From: Symmachiella macrocystis
GTDB taxonomy: Bacteria; Planctomycetota; Planctomycetia; Planctomycetales; Planctomycetaceae
Reading direction: 5' to 3'
Assembly: GCF_007860075.1 (NCBI RefSeq)
Contig: NZ_SJPP01000001.1
Location: forward strand, 4,189,490-4,253,489
Length of the DNA: 64,000 nt
Each line of letters begins with the position of its first letter. Positions within the stretch are counted from its first letter, which is position 1. Positions 55,497-64,000 of this stretch are shown piece after piece. The position numbers and the translations under genes were made by a program. The notes beneath the pieces were generated by a model that saw only the letters and a list, made by a program, of their open reading frames with translations, was not told where the DNA came from and did not search any database.

Positions 55497-56612
55497 ATGG
55501 TGACATCTATGTATTGCGTTTCTGACATTGTGCGATTTCTCCGGCAATTCGCGCCACCACAATTGGCCGAGGATTGGGACAATGTGGGGCTGTTGCTGGG
55601 GAGCGGCGATGCGGCGGTGACTAAGGTGATGACTTGTTTGACGCTCACGCCGGATGTGGCTGCTGAAGCCATCGAACAAGACGTCCAACTGATCGTCAGC
55701 CATCATCCGATCATGTTTCGTCCGATTCAACAAATCACCGACGGCGATACACAAGGCAAAATGTTGTTGGATCTGATCGCCGCCGGAATTGCCGTTTATA
55801 GCCCGCACACCAGTTACGACAGCGCCGCTGCCGGGATTAATCAACAACTGGCGGAAATGCTGAACCTGCAGCAGATCGCGCCGCTGCGTCCTCGGATGCA
55901 TGCGTCGTCGAAAATTGTCTGTTTTGTCCCGGAAGCACACCTGCTCGTTGTGCGACAGGCACTGTGGGACCACGGAGCGGGCGAAGTCGGTGACTACTCG
56001 CAATGCAGTTTTGCCGCACTAGGAACCGGGACCTTTCATGGAGCCGAGGCGACCTCTCCCGTTGTTGGTGAAGCGGGGCGACTGGAACAAGTCACTGAAA
56101 TCCGTTTGGAAGTCCAATGCTCAAGTGAGAATGTCAGCCGCGCTGTCGCGGCCATGCTTGCCGCGCATCCCTACGAAGAACCAGCCTATGATGTTTACCC
56201 GCTCGCCGAACAACGTGCGGATATCGGAGCCGGACGGTATGGCGTCCTGGCTGACGAAATCACGCTGAGAGAATTCAATAACCGCGTGAAATCCGGTTTG
56301 GGCGTAGAGCATTTGCAATTTGTGGGAGATCCCAAGCGGACTGTCCGCCGCGTCGCCATGGCTTGTGGAGCGGCGGCGGAGTTTATGCGGGACGGGCACC
56401 GCCTTGGCTGTGACGTCTTACTGACCGGAGAGGCCCGATTTCACGATTGTTTGGAGGCGCGGCATCTGGGGATGGCGCTGGTCTTACCCGGACATTACGC
56501 GAGCGAACGCCCGGCCATGGAACGTCTGGCCGAAACGTTGTCGTCCCAGTTTCAGGAATTATTCGTCTCGGCCAGCCAAATCGAATCTGATCCGCTAAAC
56601 TGGGATATCTAA
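55497..56612 (+). CDS. NIF3/DUF34 family protein
   Basis: The 371-residue protein has the NIF3-like dinuclear metal fold: LIVSHHPIMFRPIQQI with paired His ligands, VYSPHTSYDSAAAGINQQLAEML, and a C-terminal part with LTGEARFHDCLEARHLGM and GHYASERPAM. A CutA/YqfO-like domain lies in the middle (KIVCFVPEAHLLVVRQAL to HPYEEPAYDVYPL), as in many DUF34 proteins. The biochemical role of the family is unresolved (metal handling or hydrolase proposals). Start is ATG 55497; ATG 55509, four codons later, is an alternative. Confidence 0.92.
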   Translation: MVTSMYCVSDIVRFLRQFAPPQLAEDWDNVGLLLGSGDAAVTKVMTCLTLTPDVAAEAIEQDVQLIVSHHPIMFRPIQQITDGDTQGKMLLDLIAAGIAVYSPHTSYDSAAAGINQQLAEMLNLQQIAPLRPRMHASSKIVCFVPEAHLLVVRQALWDHGAGEVGDYSQCSFAALGTGTFHGAEATSPVVGEAGRLEQVTEIRLEVQCSSENVSRAVAAMLAAHPYEEPAYDVYPLAEQRADIGAGRYGVLADEITLREFNNRVKSGLGVEHLQFVGDPKRTVRRVAMACGAAAEFMRDGHRLGCDVLLTGEARFHDCLEARHLGMALVLPGHYASERPAMERLAETLSSQFQELFVSASQIESDPLNWDI

Positions 56613-56664
56613 GACCGCGTTACCACAGGACCCAACCTAGGCCATCCTCACCGAAGGCAAACTC

Positions 56665-57087
56665 TTGAATCGACTTCCATTAGATACGATTTTATCGAGG
56701 GCAGTTCATCTACGCTGTCCGCGTTGCGGAGAAGGGCGGTTGTATCGCAGTTTGATTCGCATGCATGACAGGTGCGACCATTGTGCGCTGAAATACGAAC
56801 GGGCGCCGGGCTACTTTCTCGGCTCGATTTACATCAACTATGCGATCACAGCGATGACGATGAGTTTTTCGTACATCCTGTTTCACATTGTTCTGGGATA
56901 TGAAAATCGCGAAGTCCTTCCGCCGGTGATCGCCTTTTGTTTGTTGTTTCCGATCCTCTTTGTGCGATACGCGCGTTCATTCTGGATCGGGCTGGATTGC
57001 TATTTCGACCCCGAAGGTTTCTCGCGCGACGATGCCGCTGATGACCACTCCGCACAGTACACGAACCCACCCGTTCCACCGGCTTGA
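56665..57087 (+). CDS. DUF983 zinc-ribbon membrane protein
   Basis: The start is TTG 56665. The 140-residue protein has a zinc ribbon with CPRC (Cys18, Cys21) and CDHC (Cys37, Cys40), then two membrane helices (about 52-75 and 88-105) with YFLGSIYINYAITAMT, and FVRYARSFWIGLDCYFDP at the C-terminal side, all DUF983 landmarks. Function is unknown, though the family is sometimes near cytochrome oxidase genes. No such genes are here. The last residues are Pro/Asp-rich and unstructured. Confidence 0.88.
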   Translation: MNRLPLDTILSRAVHLRCPRCGEGRLYRSLIRMHDRCDHCALKYERAPGYFLGSIYINYAITAMTMSFSYILFHIVLGYENREVLPPVIAFCLLFPILFVRYARSFWIGLDCYFDPEGFSRDDAADDHSAQYTNPPVPPA

Positions 57088-57174
57088 CGGATTGCAATTG
57101 CCGATGGTTCCTGTCGTCACTGCAATAACTTTAAAATCTAAAAGCTCACATCAGACACAAGAGGGCATTTCCCG

Positions 57175-58239
57175 TTGTCACTTGCCATTACACTTGCCGA
57201 CTTGCAGAAACAATCCGGCGCCGTTTTCGCTGAGGATTCCGTCGCGGCGCCTCTCCACTACGGCAACCCCCATGGGGAATACGCAATCGCCGATGCCGAA
57301 GCAGGCGTCGTGGATTTTAGCCAGCGTTGTCATTTCGAATTGACAGGCAACGATCGTGTGAAATTTCTGCAGAACTTCTGCACCAACGACCTGCTGCCGT
57401 TACAACCTGGGCAAGGCTGTGAGGCGTTTTTGACCTCGCTCAAGGGGAAGGTGCTGGCGCATTTGTTTGTGTTCGTCGATGAGAATCGCCTCGCGATCGA
57501 AGCGGCCGCAGGAACCGCTGACGTAATTGCCGCGCATCTCGACAAGTATCTGATCGCAGAAGATGTGGAAATTCTTCCCCGCTCAGACGAATGGGGCGAG
57601 TTTTTTTTAACCGGACCGGATTGTGTGCATCGCTTGTCCGGGTTGGGAATTGCAGTGGAGGACCTGTTGCCCTACGGCCATCGGGCTGGCGATATCGACG
57701 GCATCCCTTTGAATATCCGCCGTGTGAATTGGACGTCACAGCCGGGGTTTTCGCTCGTCATGGCACGGAGCGAATTGGCGGCGATTTGGTCGCGGCTGAT
57801 CGACGGCGGAATTCGCCCGGTCGGCAGTCAAGCGTTTCATGCGCTGCGCATCGAAGCCTGTATGCCCTGGGACCGGGTGGACATCACCGATGACAATCTG
57901 GCTCAGGAAGTCGCCCGCACTGATCGGGCGATCAGCTTTAGCAAAGGGTGTTATTTGGGACAGGAACCGATTGCCCGCATCGATGCGCTGGGGCATGTCA
58001 ATCGCGAGTTACGCGGCCTGCGGCTATCGGCTGGTCCGATCCCGCCGACAGGAACACCAATCCTCGGCAAAGAGGGCGGAAATCCGATCGGTGAAATCAC
58101 CTCAGCTGCGCTCTCCTATCGCAATGACCTGCCGGTGGCCCTGGCCTACCTGCGCCGCAATCATGTGCAACCCGGGGTGACGGTTCTCGTTGAACACAGT
58201 GACGAGCCAACGCCCGCCACCGTGTTTTGGCAAGAATAA
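57175..58239 (+). CDS. ygfZ: YgfZ-type folate-binding Fe-S protein
   Basis: The start is TTG 57175. The 354-residue protein resembles the T-protein/GcvT fold, with the YgfZ signature KGCYLGQEPIARIDALGHVN (about 258-277), where the Cys is essential for its role in iron-sulfur cluster protein maintenance. Earlier segments include CHFELTGNDRVKFLQNFCTND, typical of the family. The alternative, an aminomethyltransferase, is excluded by this motif. It is adjacent to the DUF983 gene (87 bases). Confidence 0.92.
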   Translation: MSLAITLADLQKQSGAVFAEDSVAAPLHYGNPHGEYAIADAEAGVVDFSQRCHFELTGNDRVKFLQNFCTNDLLPLQPGQGCEAFLTSLKGKVLAHLFVFVDENRLAIEAAAGTADVIAAHLDKYLIAEDVEILPRSDEWGEFFLTGPDCVHRLSGLGIAVEDLLPYGHRAGDIDGIPLNIRRVNWTSQPGFSLVMARSELAAIWSRLIDGGIRPVGSQAFHALRIEACMPWDRVDITDDNLAQEVARTDRAISFSKGCYLGQEPIARIDALGHVNRELRGLRLSAGPIPPTGTPILGKEGGNPIGEITSAALSYRNDLPVALAYLRRNHVQPGVTVLVEHSDEPTPATVFWQE

Positions 58240-58268
58240 GATCCGCCGACAATTGTCGGTGAGTGATG

Positions 58269-59039
58269 TTATTTGCGGTACGCTTTGTGGCAGCCGCTGC
58301 AGGATTTCGCCAGACGGGTGTAGGCTGTCTTGGCTCCCTGGCCATCGTTCTTGCGAAACGCGGCAGCAGTTGCGATCGCTGCCGTTCGTTGCTCGTTTGC
58401 GTAGTTTATCCAGCCGGCGATTGTAGCTTTGTCTTTGACGGGATGTGTATCGGCGACAGCAACCATTGCGAGCACAGCGAGGATGTCTGCGTCGTTGGCC
58501 ACCTCGTCCCGCGCGGTTTGATCCAAGCCGCGTCGCATTTTTCGGACCGCGCGGCCGACACTTCTGTTTCGCAGCGCGACCTCGTTCATCAAGCTGTCGA
58601 ATTTGATGAGCTGTGCCCAATCCATGGAGACATCGCCGCCTGTCTCTTTGCCTGCCTGAGCCTGCTGGAGTTCTTTGAGAGATTGCGTAGCGTCTTCTAG
58701 GGTTTTGGCCTCGGCTAATTTTATAGCAGCGTTTCGCAGCGGCACAGCCGATTGTTTTGCCGGAGACTCCTGATCGTGTTCGGCGATCACCTGCGCCAAG
58801 ATGGCCACCATCCCCGCATCACGCTTTAATTTCCGCGCGGACTTGTCGAAGGCTTCGGGAGTGGCAACATATTTCTGCAGCGCGACAATTTTCTCATCAG
58901 CAGCGGAAGTGAAATTCTCAACCGGGGCGATATCCGACATTTTGGGTTGCGTTTCACCATCGGCTGAAACGGTGACGGCCGCGACAAACAACAGGGCGGT
59001 CAGAACTAGGGCTGTCAACTTGGGCATGCGCATGCTCAT
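58269..59039 (-). CDS. Secreted cytochrome c'-like CxxCH protein
   Basis: The 256-residue protein begins with a signal peptide (MRMPKLTALVLTALLFVAAVTVSADG). It is highly helical, with the single CxxCH motif at the C-terminus: Cys247-Ser-Gly-Cys250-His251 (SCSGCHKAYRK). This is the pattern of class II cytochromes c, a four-helix bundle with heme attached near the end. It may carry electrons or bind gas ligands in the periplasm. The N-terminal 150 residues form helical repeats rich in Ala and Lys. It converges with ygfZ; a 14-bp palindrome lies between the two stops. Confidence 0.82.
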   Translation of the reverse strand: MSMRMPKLTALVLTALLFVAAVTVSADGETQPKMSDIAPVENFTSAADEKIVALQKYVATPEAFDKSARKLKRDAGMVAILAQVIAEHDQESPAKQSAVPLRNAAIKLAEAKTLEDATQSLKELQQAQAGKETGGDVSMDWAQLIKFDSLMNEVALRNRSVGRAVRKMRRGLDQTARDEVANDADILAVLAMVAVADTHPVKDKATIAGWINYANEQRTAAIATAAAFRKNDGQGAKTAYTRLAKSCSGCHKAYRK

Positions 59040-59128
59040 ACGTTGGAGAACGTTATTAGGAATCTCACCAAAGGCAACGATCGAAACATCGTCTAGAGTG
59101 ATCGGTGCCTTGGGTGTGAGCTGTCAGG

Positions 59129-60946
59129 TCACTTGAGATTCGCGTTGATTTCCTGGGCCAGCACTTTGCCGATGAATCTCAACAGGCCGGTGTCGATGTC
59201 TTCGTGAACGACGACACGATTCTCCGCCACTTTTTCGAGTGTAAGCACCAGAATATCATCTTCGACATTTCCCAGCGTTTGCCAGGCAATACGGCCGATG
59301 TCGTACGCTTCCTTCTTCTTGGCTCCCCGGGCGCGACGGCGGCCGCGGCGGGGGCGTTTTGATTTTTTCGCCGGAGCTTCCGCCTTTTTGCTTTCCGGAT
59401 CGATCAGGGCATCGACCCATGAACCGACTTTAATGCGGAGTTGCGCAGCGACCGGACCAGCCGCTTCGTTGGCCTCGATCGCTTTTTTAATTTCGGCGAC
59501 GGCGTTGTGTCCCATGCCAACCCATACGCGGTCCTGCAGTTCTCCTGCACCGGTTGCAATGTAGATCGCCAAGTCATCGCCGAATTGCCCTTTCAACCCG
59601 TCGTAATCGCCGTAAATGGCTACTTTATGTATGTCCGCTTTGTCCGCGACCTTATCCACGTTCAGTTCAGCCACGCCACTGTCGGTGAGAATGGTGGCGA
59701 TCTGCGGGACGTTCTTAACCGTGGTTTGCCCCAACAGCGTGTGCTGTTTTTCTTCGTTCTTGAGAACCTTCATCCAGCCGAACAGGGTGCCTTCATTGGT
59801 ATTGGCATCCAGCAGGCTGAAAATCAGGTCGCTCACCTTTTTGGCATTCTCTTTATCCGCATCGGCAATCTGTTCGTCTTCGCCGATCAGCTGGTGCGCC
59901 TTGTCTCGGAGCAATTTCGAAATTGCCAGCATGTGCTCCTGCCGCATTTTGTCGAACAGAAAATGGGTCGAGCTATAACTGACGTAATCCTTGGTCACCG
60001 TTGTATTGGCGTCGCCGTCGGTCTGTTCCAAGACTTCAATGGTTTTGGCCAACTCGGTATCCGGCAGCGCTTCCAATTCAATATGCACCACGCCCCGCTT
60101 GCCTTCGACGTCGGTCGTCCAACCTAATTCAATGGTTTTGGATTCGGAGAAATAGCGTTCAATTTCGTCGAGTTGGAATTCCACGACAGACTTTCGAATC
60201 TGAAAATCAAGCTCCTCTTCGTCCTTCAATTTTTTCAGCGAACCGGTGGTTTCCTTGCGAAATTCTTTAAACGCATCCCGCCGTTGTTCAATCGATGTCG
60301 ACGAACCGTCGATATGAGCGGCCACATCGTACTTCTTTTCCAAGAAGTCGTGAAACAATTCTTCAGGTTTGGGAAGGTCTCGCAGCAACAATGCCTTGGA
60401 TTCGGCAAAATAGACGTATCCGTTGGCCAGCCGAGCGTGGCTGTTGGGGAAGACCTCGCCACTGATGGCGTAAAAGCCCCCGCCGACTTCTTCGTTATCA
60501 ATGCCGACATCGGAAATGGTGTCAAAGAATTCTGCTTCGTTTTGAACCGGAAAGAACAGTACGGTTTGGAGTTTGGCATCTTCCAAGTAGACCACTGCGC
60601 CTGATGGCTTGTCGCTCGGTACCGGCGGGTTTTTCGGGTCCAGGCCGACCAGGTAGGGATCTAACAACAGTAATTGCAGGTTTTCAAGCGCCTTATCCTC
60701 ATCATGTCCTTTGCCCATCAAAAATTTCAAATCGGCCAAAAACTCATTGGCATTGGTGAACATAAAGGTCACCAAGGGACCCGACCCTTGCGGTTCCGCT
60801 GCGGCAGCGGGTTCAGTCTCCGCTGCCTGCGTTTCTGCAGCTGCTTCCGTAACCGGAGCCGGCGTCTCTTCTTGAGCAGAGACGCTGGGGGCAGCTAAAG
60901 CGACCAGGACAAACGACGCGAACATCAAATGAAAAATGCGGGCCAC
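59129..60946 (-). CDS. Large secreted protein of unknown function
   Basis: No family was recognised. The start is GTG 60946 with AAGGAG 7 bases upstream; a longer frame to 61021 begins inside the 74-bp repeat and is rejected. The 605 residues begin with a signal peptide (VARIFHLMFASFVLVALAAP), then a Glu/Ala-rich stretch. A mixed alpha/beta domain with acidic coil-prone segments follows, such as ESKTIELGWTTDVEGKRGVV. Near the C-terminus lies a Lys/Arg-rich segment (KKSKRPRRGRRRARGAKKK), unusual for an exported protein. The C-terminus returns to a folded region (VAENRVVVHEDIDTGLLRF). The copy of the 74-bp repeat lies about 70 bases upstream of the start. Confidence 0.6.
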   Translation of the reverse strand: MARIFHLMFASFVLVALAAPSVSAQEETPAPVTEAAAETQAAETEPAAAAEPQGSGPLVTFMFTNANEFLADLKFLMGKGHDEDKALENLQLLLLDPYLVGLDPKNPPVPSDKPSGAVVYLEDAKLQTVLFFPVQNEAEFFDTISDVGIDNEEVGGGFYAISGEVFPNSHARLANGYVYFAESKALLLRDLPKPEELFHDFLEKKYDVAAHIDGSSTSIEQRRDAFKEFRKETTGSLKKLKDEEELDFQIRKSVVEFQLDEIERYFSESKTIELGWTTDVEGKRGVVHIELEALPDTELAKTIEVLEQTDGDANTTVTKDYVSYSSTHFLFDKMRQEHMLAISKLLRDKAHQLIGEDEQIADADKENAKKVSDLIFSLLDANTNEGTLFGWMKVLKNEEKQHTLLGQTTVKNVPQIATILTDSGVAELNVDKVADKADIHKVAIYGDYDGLKGQFGDDLAIYIATGAGELQDRVWVGMGHNAVAEIKKAIEANEAAGPVAAQLRIKVGSWVDALIDPESKKAEAPAKKSKRPRRGRRRARGAKKKEAYDIGRIAWQTLGNVEDDILVLTLEKVAENRVVVHEDIDTGLLRFIGKVLAQEINANLK

Positions 60947-61548
60947 TACGGACTCCTTGATTCGATAGACAGCGGTATCGGCTGTATGCAGGATGGCACA
61001 AATGCCTAGAATTAGTTTCAAAACTCGGTTGCGCTTGCTCCGGAAACTTGCAAATCATTCTCAGCGAGATGCGTCAGAGGGTTTTGAAACGATTTGTCGT
61101 GGCACAACCACTCTAAAATGTTACGTTGCTCTTGGTGAATTCCGCGCACAATCCTATTGGATTTGTGCTCGTCCAATACAAAACAACCTGACATCACAAA
61201 GTGAATGCTGCACCAGTACTTGAATTCAGTCAAAAGGGTGAGGAGCTTCAAACGACACAGAGCGCATGGGGCTTGCCCAGCTATGCGGCACCACCGGATT
61301 CGATGAAAAATCGAGTGGAAGGACAACATCTACTTGGCTTATCGAGAAAACTCCATCGATGCCATCAACACGGCGACCGAACCCCGTAGATCTAGACGAA
61401 CTGAGGCGAATGAACGAACCGCCTGATTTCACCTAATCCGAACCAAGCATTCGACCCGCTTGAAGGCAGCGCGTGATTTTATTCGGGCTGCGTAGTTTAG
61501 GGAAGTCCATCACAAAATTGCCCCTAAGTTTTCCCGACAAAAGGAATT
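60947..61548. other. Intergenic region with 74-bp repeat
   Basis: Contains the second copy of the dispersed repeat (61015-61090) and the promoter of the 605-residue protein gene. From 61200 to 61450 the plus strand has weak coding-like stretches, for example PVDLDELRRMNEPPDF near the right end, which may be decayed gene fragments, but no intact frame was found. Confidence 0.5.
61015..61090. repeat. 74-bp dispersed repeat, copy 2
   Basis: The core 61016-61089 has the same length as copy 1 (32884-32957) and matches at 64 of 74 positions by hand count. Ends are GTTTCAAAACTC and GGGTTTTGAAAC, a 12-bp inverted repeat with one mismatch. It lies upstream of the 605-residue protein gene on the minus strand. 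Confidence 0.8.
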
Positions 61549-64000
61549 CTACTCGTTCGATGCAGCTGCGTCGGCGCCCTCTGGGGGGATTGGGGGGGTA
61601 GGGTTCGTTGGTTTCTCGACCGTTGAGCCCAGCAAGATACCTGTGTAGATCGAGACTTTTTCCGTGTACTGCGGTTGCAGCTGGTCGGCAAATTTCAGGA
61701 TTTCTGCACCGTGACCCATCGTCGATGCCTGGGCAGACACTAGTAATAATGCCTCCTCGGACAATCCGGCATCTGACAGAAGATGAGCGATGGATAAGGC
61801 CGATTTCCAGTCACCTTGGCGCACAAGACGACTCAACAGTTGATGCACGTCATGGTCACGTTGGTCAGCGGTTCCGGCCAGACGATTGATCTGATCCGCA
61901 GCATCGTCAATCTCTCCATCAGCGATCATGTTGCGGATTTGCGGGAGTTGCCAGGCATTAGATTTTGAATCTTTTGCCATTTGGTTGTAGACCTGCTTGG
62001 CCCGGTCATTCTCGCCGGTCGCTTGGAATTGTTCGACCAACATCCATGAGATTGCGGTGTCGCCGAACGCTTCATTGTCGGGTATTTTTTGTTTGTCGGT
62101 AATGAATGCGACGACTGCCTCCAACGAGGTGGGAGCGATGGCCGCTTCGATAGTGGCGACTTGCAATTCAAACCGCTCATCAGCCATCTCCTTCAGCACT
62201 TTGCAGTTGCGAACATAATCGGCGGCTTGTTGCCGGGCCCGGTCGTTACTGGGAAGCGACAATTCCGATTTGATACGGGATTCTATGACCGACATTCCCA
62301 ACTGATTGATTTCATTAAGCCAACCTTGTACGACCGCTGGAGCAGGACCCATGGCTCGACAGAATTGCAGTCCGCGGTCGACCGCATCGATACCCGCTTT
62401 GGTATTGCCCAGCGCAATTTCCAGACGGGCCAATTCAGCGGTGGCCCGTGCCGCTGTTCGGATTTCACCCAGTTCTGGTGCGCGAAAGTTGATGATTTCT
62501 TTTTTGCTCTTTAATTCCATGGCCGGCGGGATCGGAATGCCCGCCAACTCTGCACGGGCTGCCGTGGCCCAAACATCAGCCGTTTCGGCTTGTTCACGTT
62601 TCAGAAGGGCCAAGGCGGTGCGACCGCGCACCAATGCGCGACCGGCAGGTGAAAGGTTTTTGATTGCCGCGTCGATCGCTGCAAGTTGATCGGGCAGTTC
62701 CGCAATTGTTGTCGATTGGACGAGGAAATCCGCCCAGACCATCGTGGCTTCGGCGAGTTTTTCAGGACCGTCCGCCAACTTTGCCCAGCGCAACGCTGCG
62801 TCTGGTTCGCCGCGAGTGACCAAGGCCGCAGTCATTCCACTGAATTGCGGTGCATGCCAGCCGCCGATCGGGGCTGCTTCAGTCGCACGGGCAAAGTCAA
62901 AATCCGTTGCCTGCATGGCGACAAAAACGTCCGCCGCCGCACGACCTGTCATCGACGAGGTGTGATGCTGGCGAATCATATCCAGCGCCTCCTGATCCCG
63001 ATTGGCAGCCACCAACAAACTGGCCAAGCTCATGGCCGCGTCATAGCGGAATCGGCCCTGAGGCCGCAATGTTTCTGCCGCCTGCAATGCTTCTTCCAGT
63101 GTGGCCGCAACTTCGGCGTCGCCCGCTTTTTCCTGGCGTTGTTGCCAACCAATTTCTGCCAGGGGGGGGACCTTGAGGAAGAATACTGTTCTACCGACTT
63201 CTTCTAACTTTCTCAGCTGTCCATTCGCTTCGCTCACTTTCCCCATTCGCGCAGCTGCTTCAGCCGACCAACGTCGCGCAAAGGGTTTGCGAGTACGTGG
63301 GACACGTCGTGCCGCGCTTGCGAGGTCTGCTGCCAGTCTTGGTAGGTTGACTACAGGCGGCGCCTTGACCTCACCTCCCGCATCGGGAACGGGCACTTTT
63401 TCGCCCTTATCAATGGGATCCTCTGAGTTGGTTGGCGGAATGATGGCAATCGGACGGTCGGCATCGTTGATCGGGGGTTTATTGAAAAACAGAAAATAGC
63501 CGCCAATACCCAGCGCAATCACAACACCCGCAATGGCGCCGTACATCCACACTGGTAAACCGGAGGATTCCGGTTCGGCAGCGACTTCTTTCTTTTCGAT
63601 GGCCGGTGCTGTGAAAATCGGGACGAGACAATCGGGGTTGTGACATTTGACGTCGTGTCCGGCCCCTTTGATGGGAATGTAACCCGTGGTCTCGCACATG
63701 GGGCACACAACCTTGTGGCTGCATCCTTTGACAGGCTGCGCGCGCACTGGAAAGGCCCGTTTGAGGGCTTCTTGATCCGTGGCGATGATTTCATCCGGAT
63801 CAACTTCCTTCTCGTCAAACAAACCAAGCCGCTTCGGCGGTGTGGTGGCAGCAGAGGCCGTATCGGATTTTGCGACCGGAGCGGTATCCGAAGTGCTGGT
63901 TGATTTCGCAGCGGGCTTGGTCGACGATTTTGTCGCAGAGGCAGCTGCCGATTTTGAATCGGGCTTTGACGCCGTATTTGCAGGCGGATTTTTTTTGTTT
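61549..64000 (-). CDS. Zinc-ribbon and helical-repeat membrane protein, 5' partial
   Basis: The frame is open to the right window edge, so the protein start is beyond it. Visible order: an Ala/Lys/Ser/Thr-rich segment (SKSAASATKSSTKPAAKSTS), a zinc ribbon-like region with CPMC and CHNPDC, a Pro/Glu-rich linker, one membrane helix (LPVWMYGAIAGVVIALGIGG) and about 560 residues of extracytoplasmic helical sequence that resembles TPR-like repeats (LARLEIALGNTKAGIDAVDRGL; GDWKSALSIAHLLSDAGL). The zinc ribbon would be cytoplasmic. About 817 residues are seen. The family is unknown. It may work as a scaffold or adaptor spanning the membrane. The C-terminus is rich in Pro, Glu and Ala. Confidence 0.75.
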   Translation of the reverse strand, partial: NKKNPPANTASKPDSKSAAASATKSSTKPAAKSTSTSDTAPVAKSDTASAATTPPKRLGLFDEKEVDPDEIIATDQEALKRAFPVRAQPVKGCSHKVVCPMCETTGYIPIKGAGHDVKCHNPDCLVPIFTAPAIEKKEVAAEPESSGLPVWMYGAIAGVVIALGIGGYFLFFNKPPINDADRPIAIIPPTNSEDPIDKGEKVPVPDAGGEVKAPPVVNLPRLAADLASAARRVPRTRKPFARRWSAEAAARMGKVSEANGQLRKLEEVGRTVFFLKVPPLAEIGWQQRQEKAGDAEVAATLEEALQAAETLRPQGRFRYDAAMSLASLLVAANRDQEALDMIRQHHTSSMTGRAAADVFVAMQATDFDFARATEAAPIGGWHAPQFSGMTAALVTRGEPDAALRWAKLADGPEKLAEATMVWADFLVQSTTIAELPDQLAAIDAAIKNLSPAGRALVRGRTALALLKREQAETADVWATAARAELAGIPIPPAMELKSKKEIINFRAPELGEIRTAARATAELARLEIALGNTKAGIDAVDRGLQFCRAMGPAPAVVQGWLNEINQLGMSVIESRIKSELSLPSNDRARQQAADYVRNCKVLKEMADERFELQVATIEAAIAPTSLEAVVAFITDKQKIPDNEAFGDTAISWMLVEQFQATGENDRAKQVYNQMAKDSKSNAWQLPQIRNMIADGEIDDAADQINRLAGTADQRDHDVHQLLSRLVRQGDWKSALSIAHLLSDAGLSEEALLLVSAQASTMGHGAEILKFADQLQPQYTEKVSIYTGILLGSTVEKPTNPTPPIPPEGADAAASNE

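Noticed and set aside
61201-61432. Coding-like stretches on the plus strand (e.g. DELRRMNEPPDF)
   Set aside because: No intact frame, start or domain; at most a decayed fragment that cannot be supported.

Overview
The window looks like a piece of chromosome from a planctomycete (Planctomycetota, probably order Planctomycetales). I cannot name the genus. The evidence is a set of features typical of the group: a DUF1559 protein with a type IV prepilin-like N-terminus, a PEP-CTERM protein with a VPEPAS tail, a secreted sulfatase, a very large alpha-2-macroglobulin-like protein, an excisionase-type HTH fused to a receiver domain, single-TM leucine-rich-repeat and zinc-ribbon proteins, CxxCH proteins of unknown function, and short GC-rich palindromes placed just after stop codons. 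Many genes lack a clear Shine-Dalgarno sequence and several start with TTG or GTG. No rRNA, tRNA, CRISPR array, prophage or transposase gene was seen.

Layout. 0-3.6 kb: end of a HEAT-repeat gene, a small membrane protein, an FkbM methyltransferase and NAD kinase. 3.7-8.0 kb (minus strand): a likely operon encoding an exported protein of unknown function, an FtsX/MacB-type permease, its ATPase and a ribose-type permease that has no ATPase or binding protein beside it. 8.3-13.5 kb: an orphan MotB-like protein, a 102-aa planctomycete-type protein, a PEMT/ICMT-like methyltransferase paired with a short-chain dehydrogenase, ThpR, an EamA transporter and thiol peroxidase. 13.9-20 kb: MnmG, an HTH-receiver response regulator, a soluble histidine kinase and an NhaC-type antiporter with an extra exported domain. 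20-31 kb: a 2034-aa A2M-like protein without the thioester motif, a gluzincin-like metallopeptidase, a sulfatase and a nucleosidase.

31-41 kb: two membrane-anchored proteins of unknown function around a DHDPS-family aldolase, GpmA, DUF1559, a TVP38/DedA-type protein, a 45-aa membrane protein, an LRR protein and the PEP-CTERM protein. 41-46 kb: DnaE, PyrH and Frr, a housekeeping block without rpsB-tsf. 46-51.7 kb: a glutamine-synthetase-like enzyme with a PuuD-like amidohydrolase behind a 14-bp palindrome, a QTMAN-type (tRNA-queuosine mannosyltransferase-like) glycosyltransferase and an OmpR/EnvZ-type pair. 51.9-64 kb: two unrelated CxxCH proteins, DinB, a GxxExxY gene framed by inverted repeats, a NIF3 protein, DUF983, YgfZ, and two large proteins of unknown function, the last running off the window.

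How the genes work together. The window mixes conserved housekeeping functions (NadK, MnmG, DnaE, PyrH, Frr, GpmA, YgfZ, DinB) with envelope and secreted proteins that are poorly characterised in planctomycetes. The signals least explained by gene calls are a 74-bp dispersed repeat with 11-12 bp inverted ends (two copies 28 kb apart), the GxxExxY inverted-repeat unit, and short palindromes right after stop codons.
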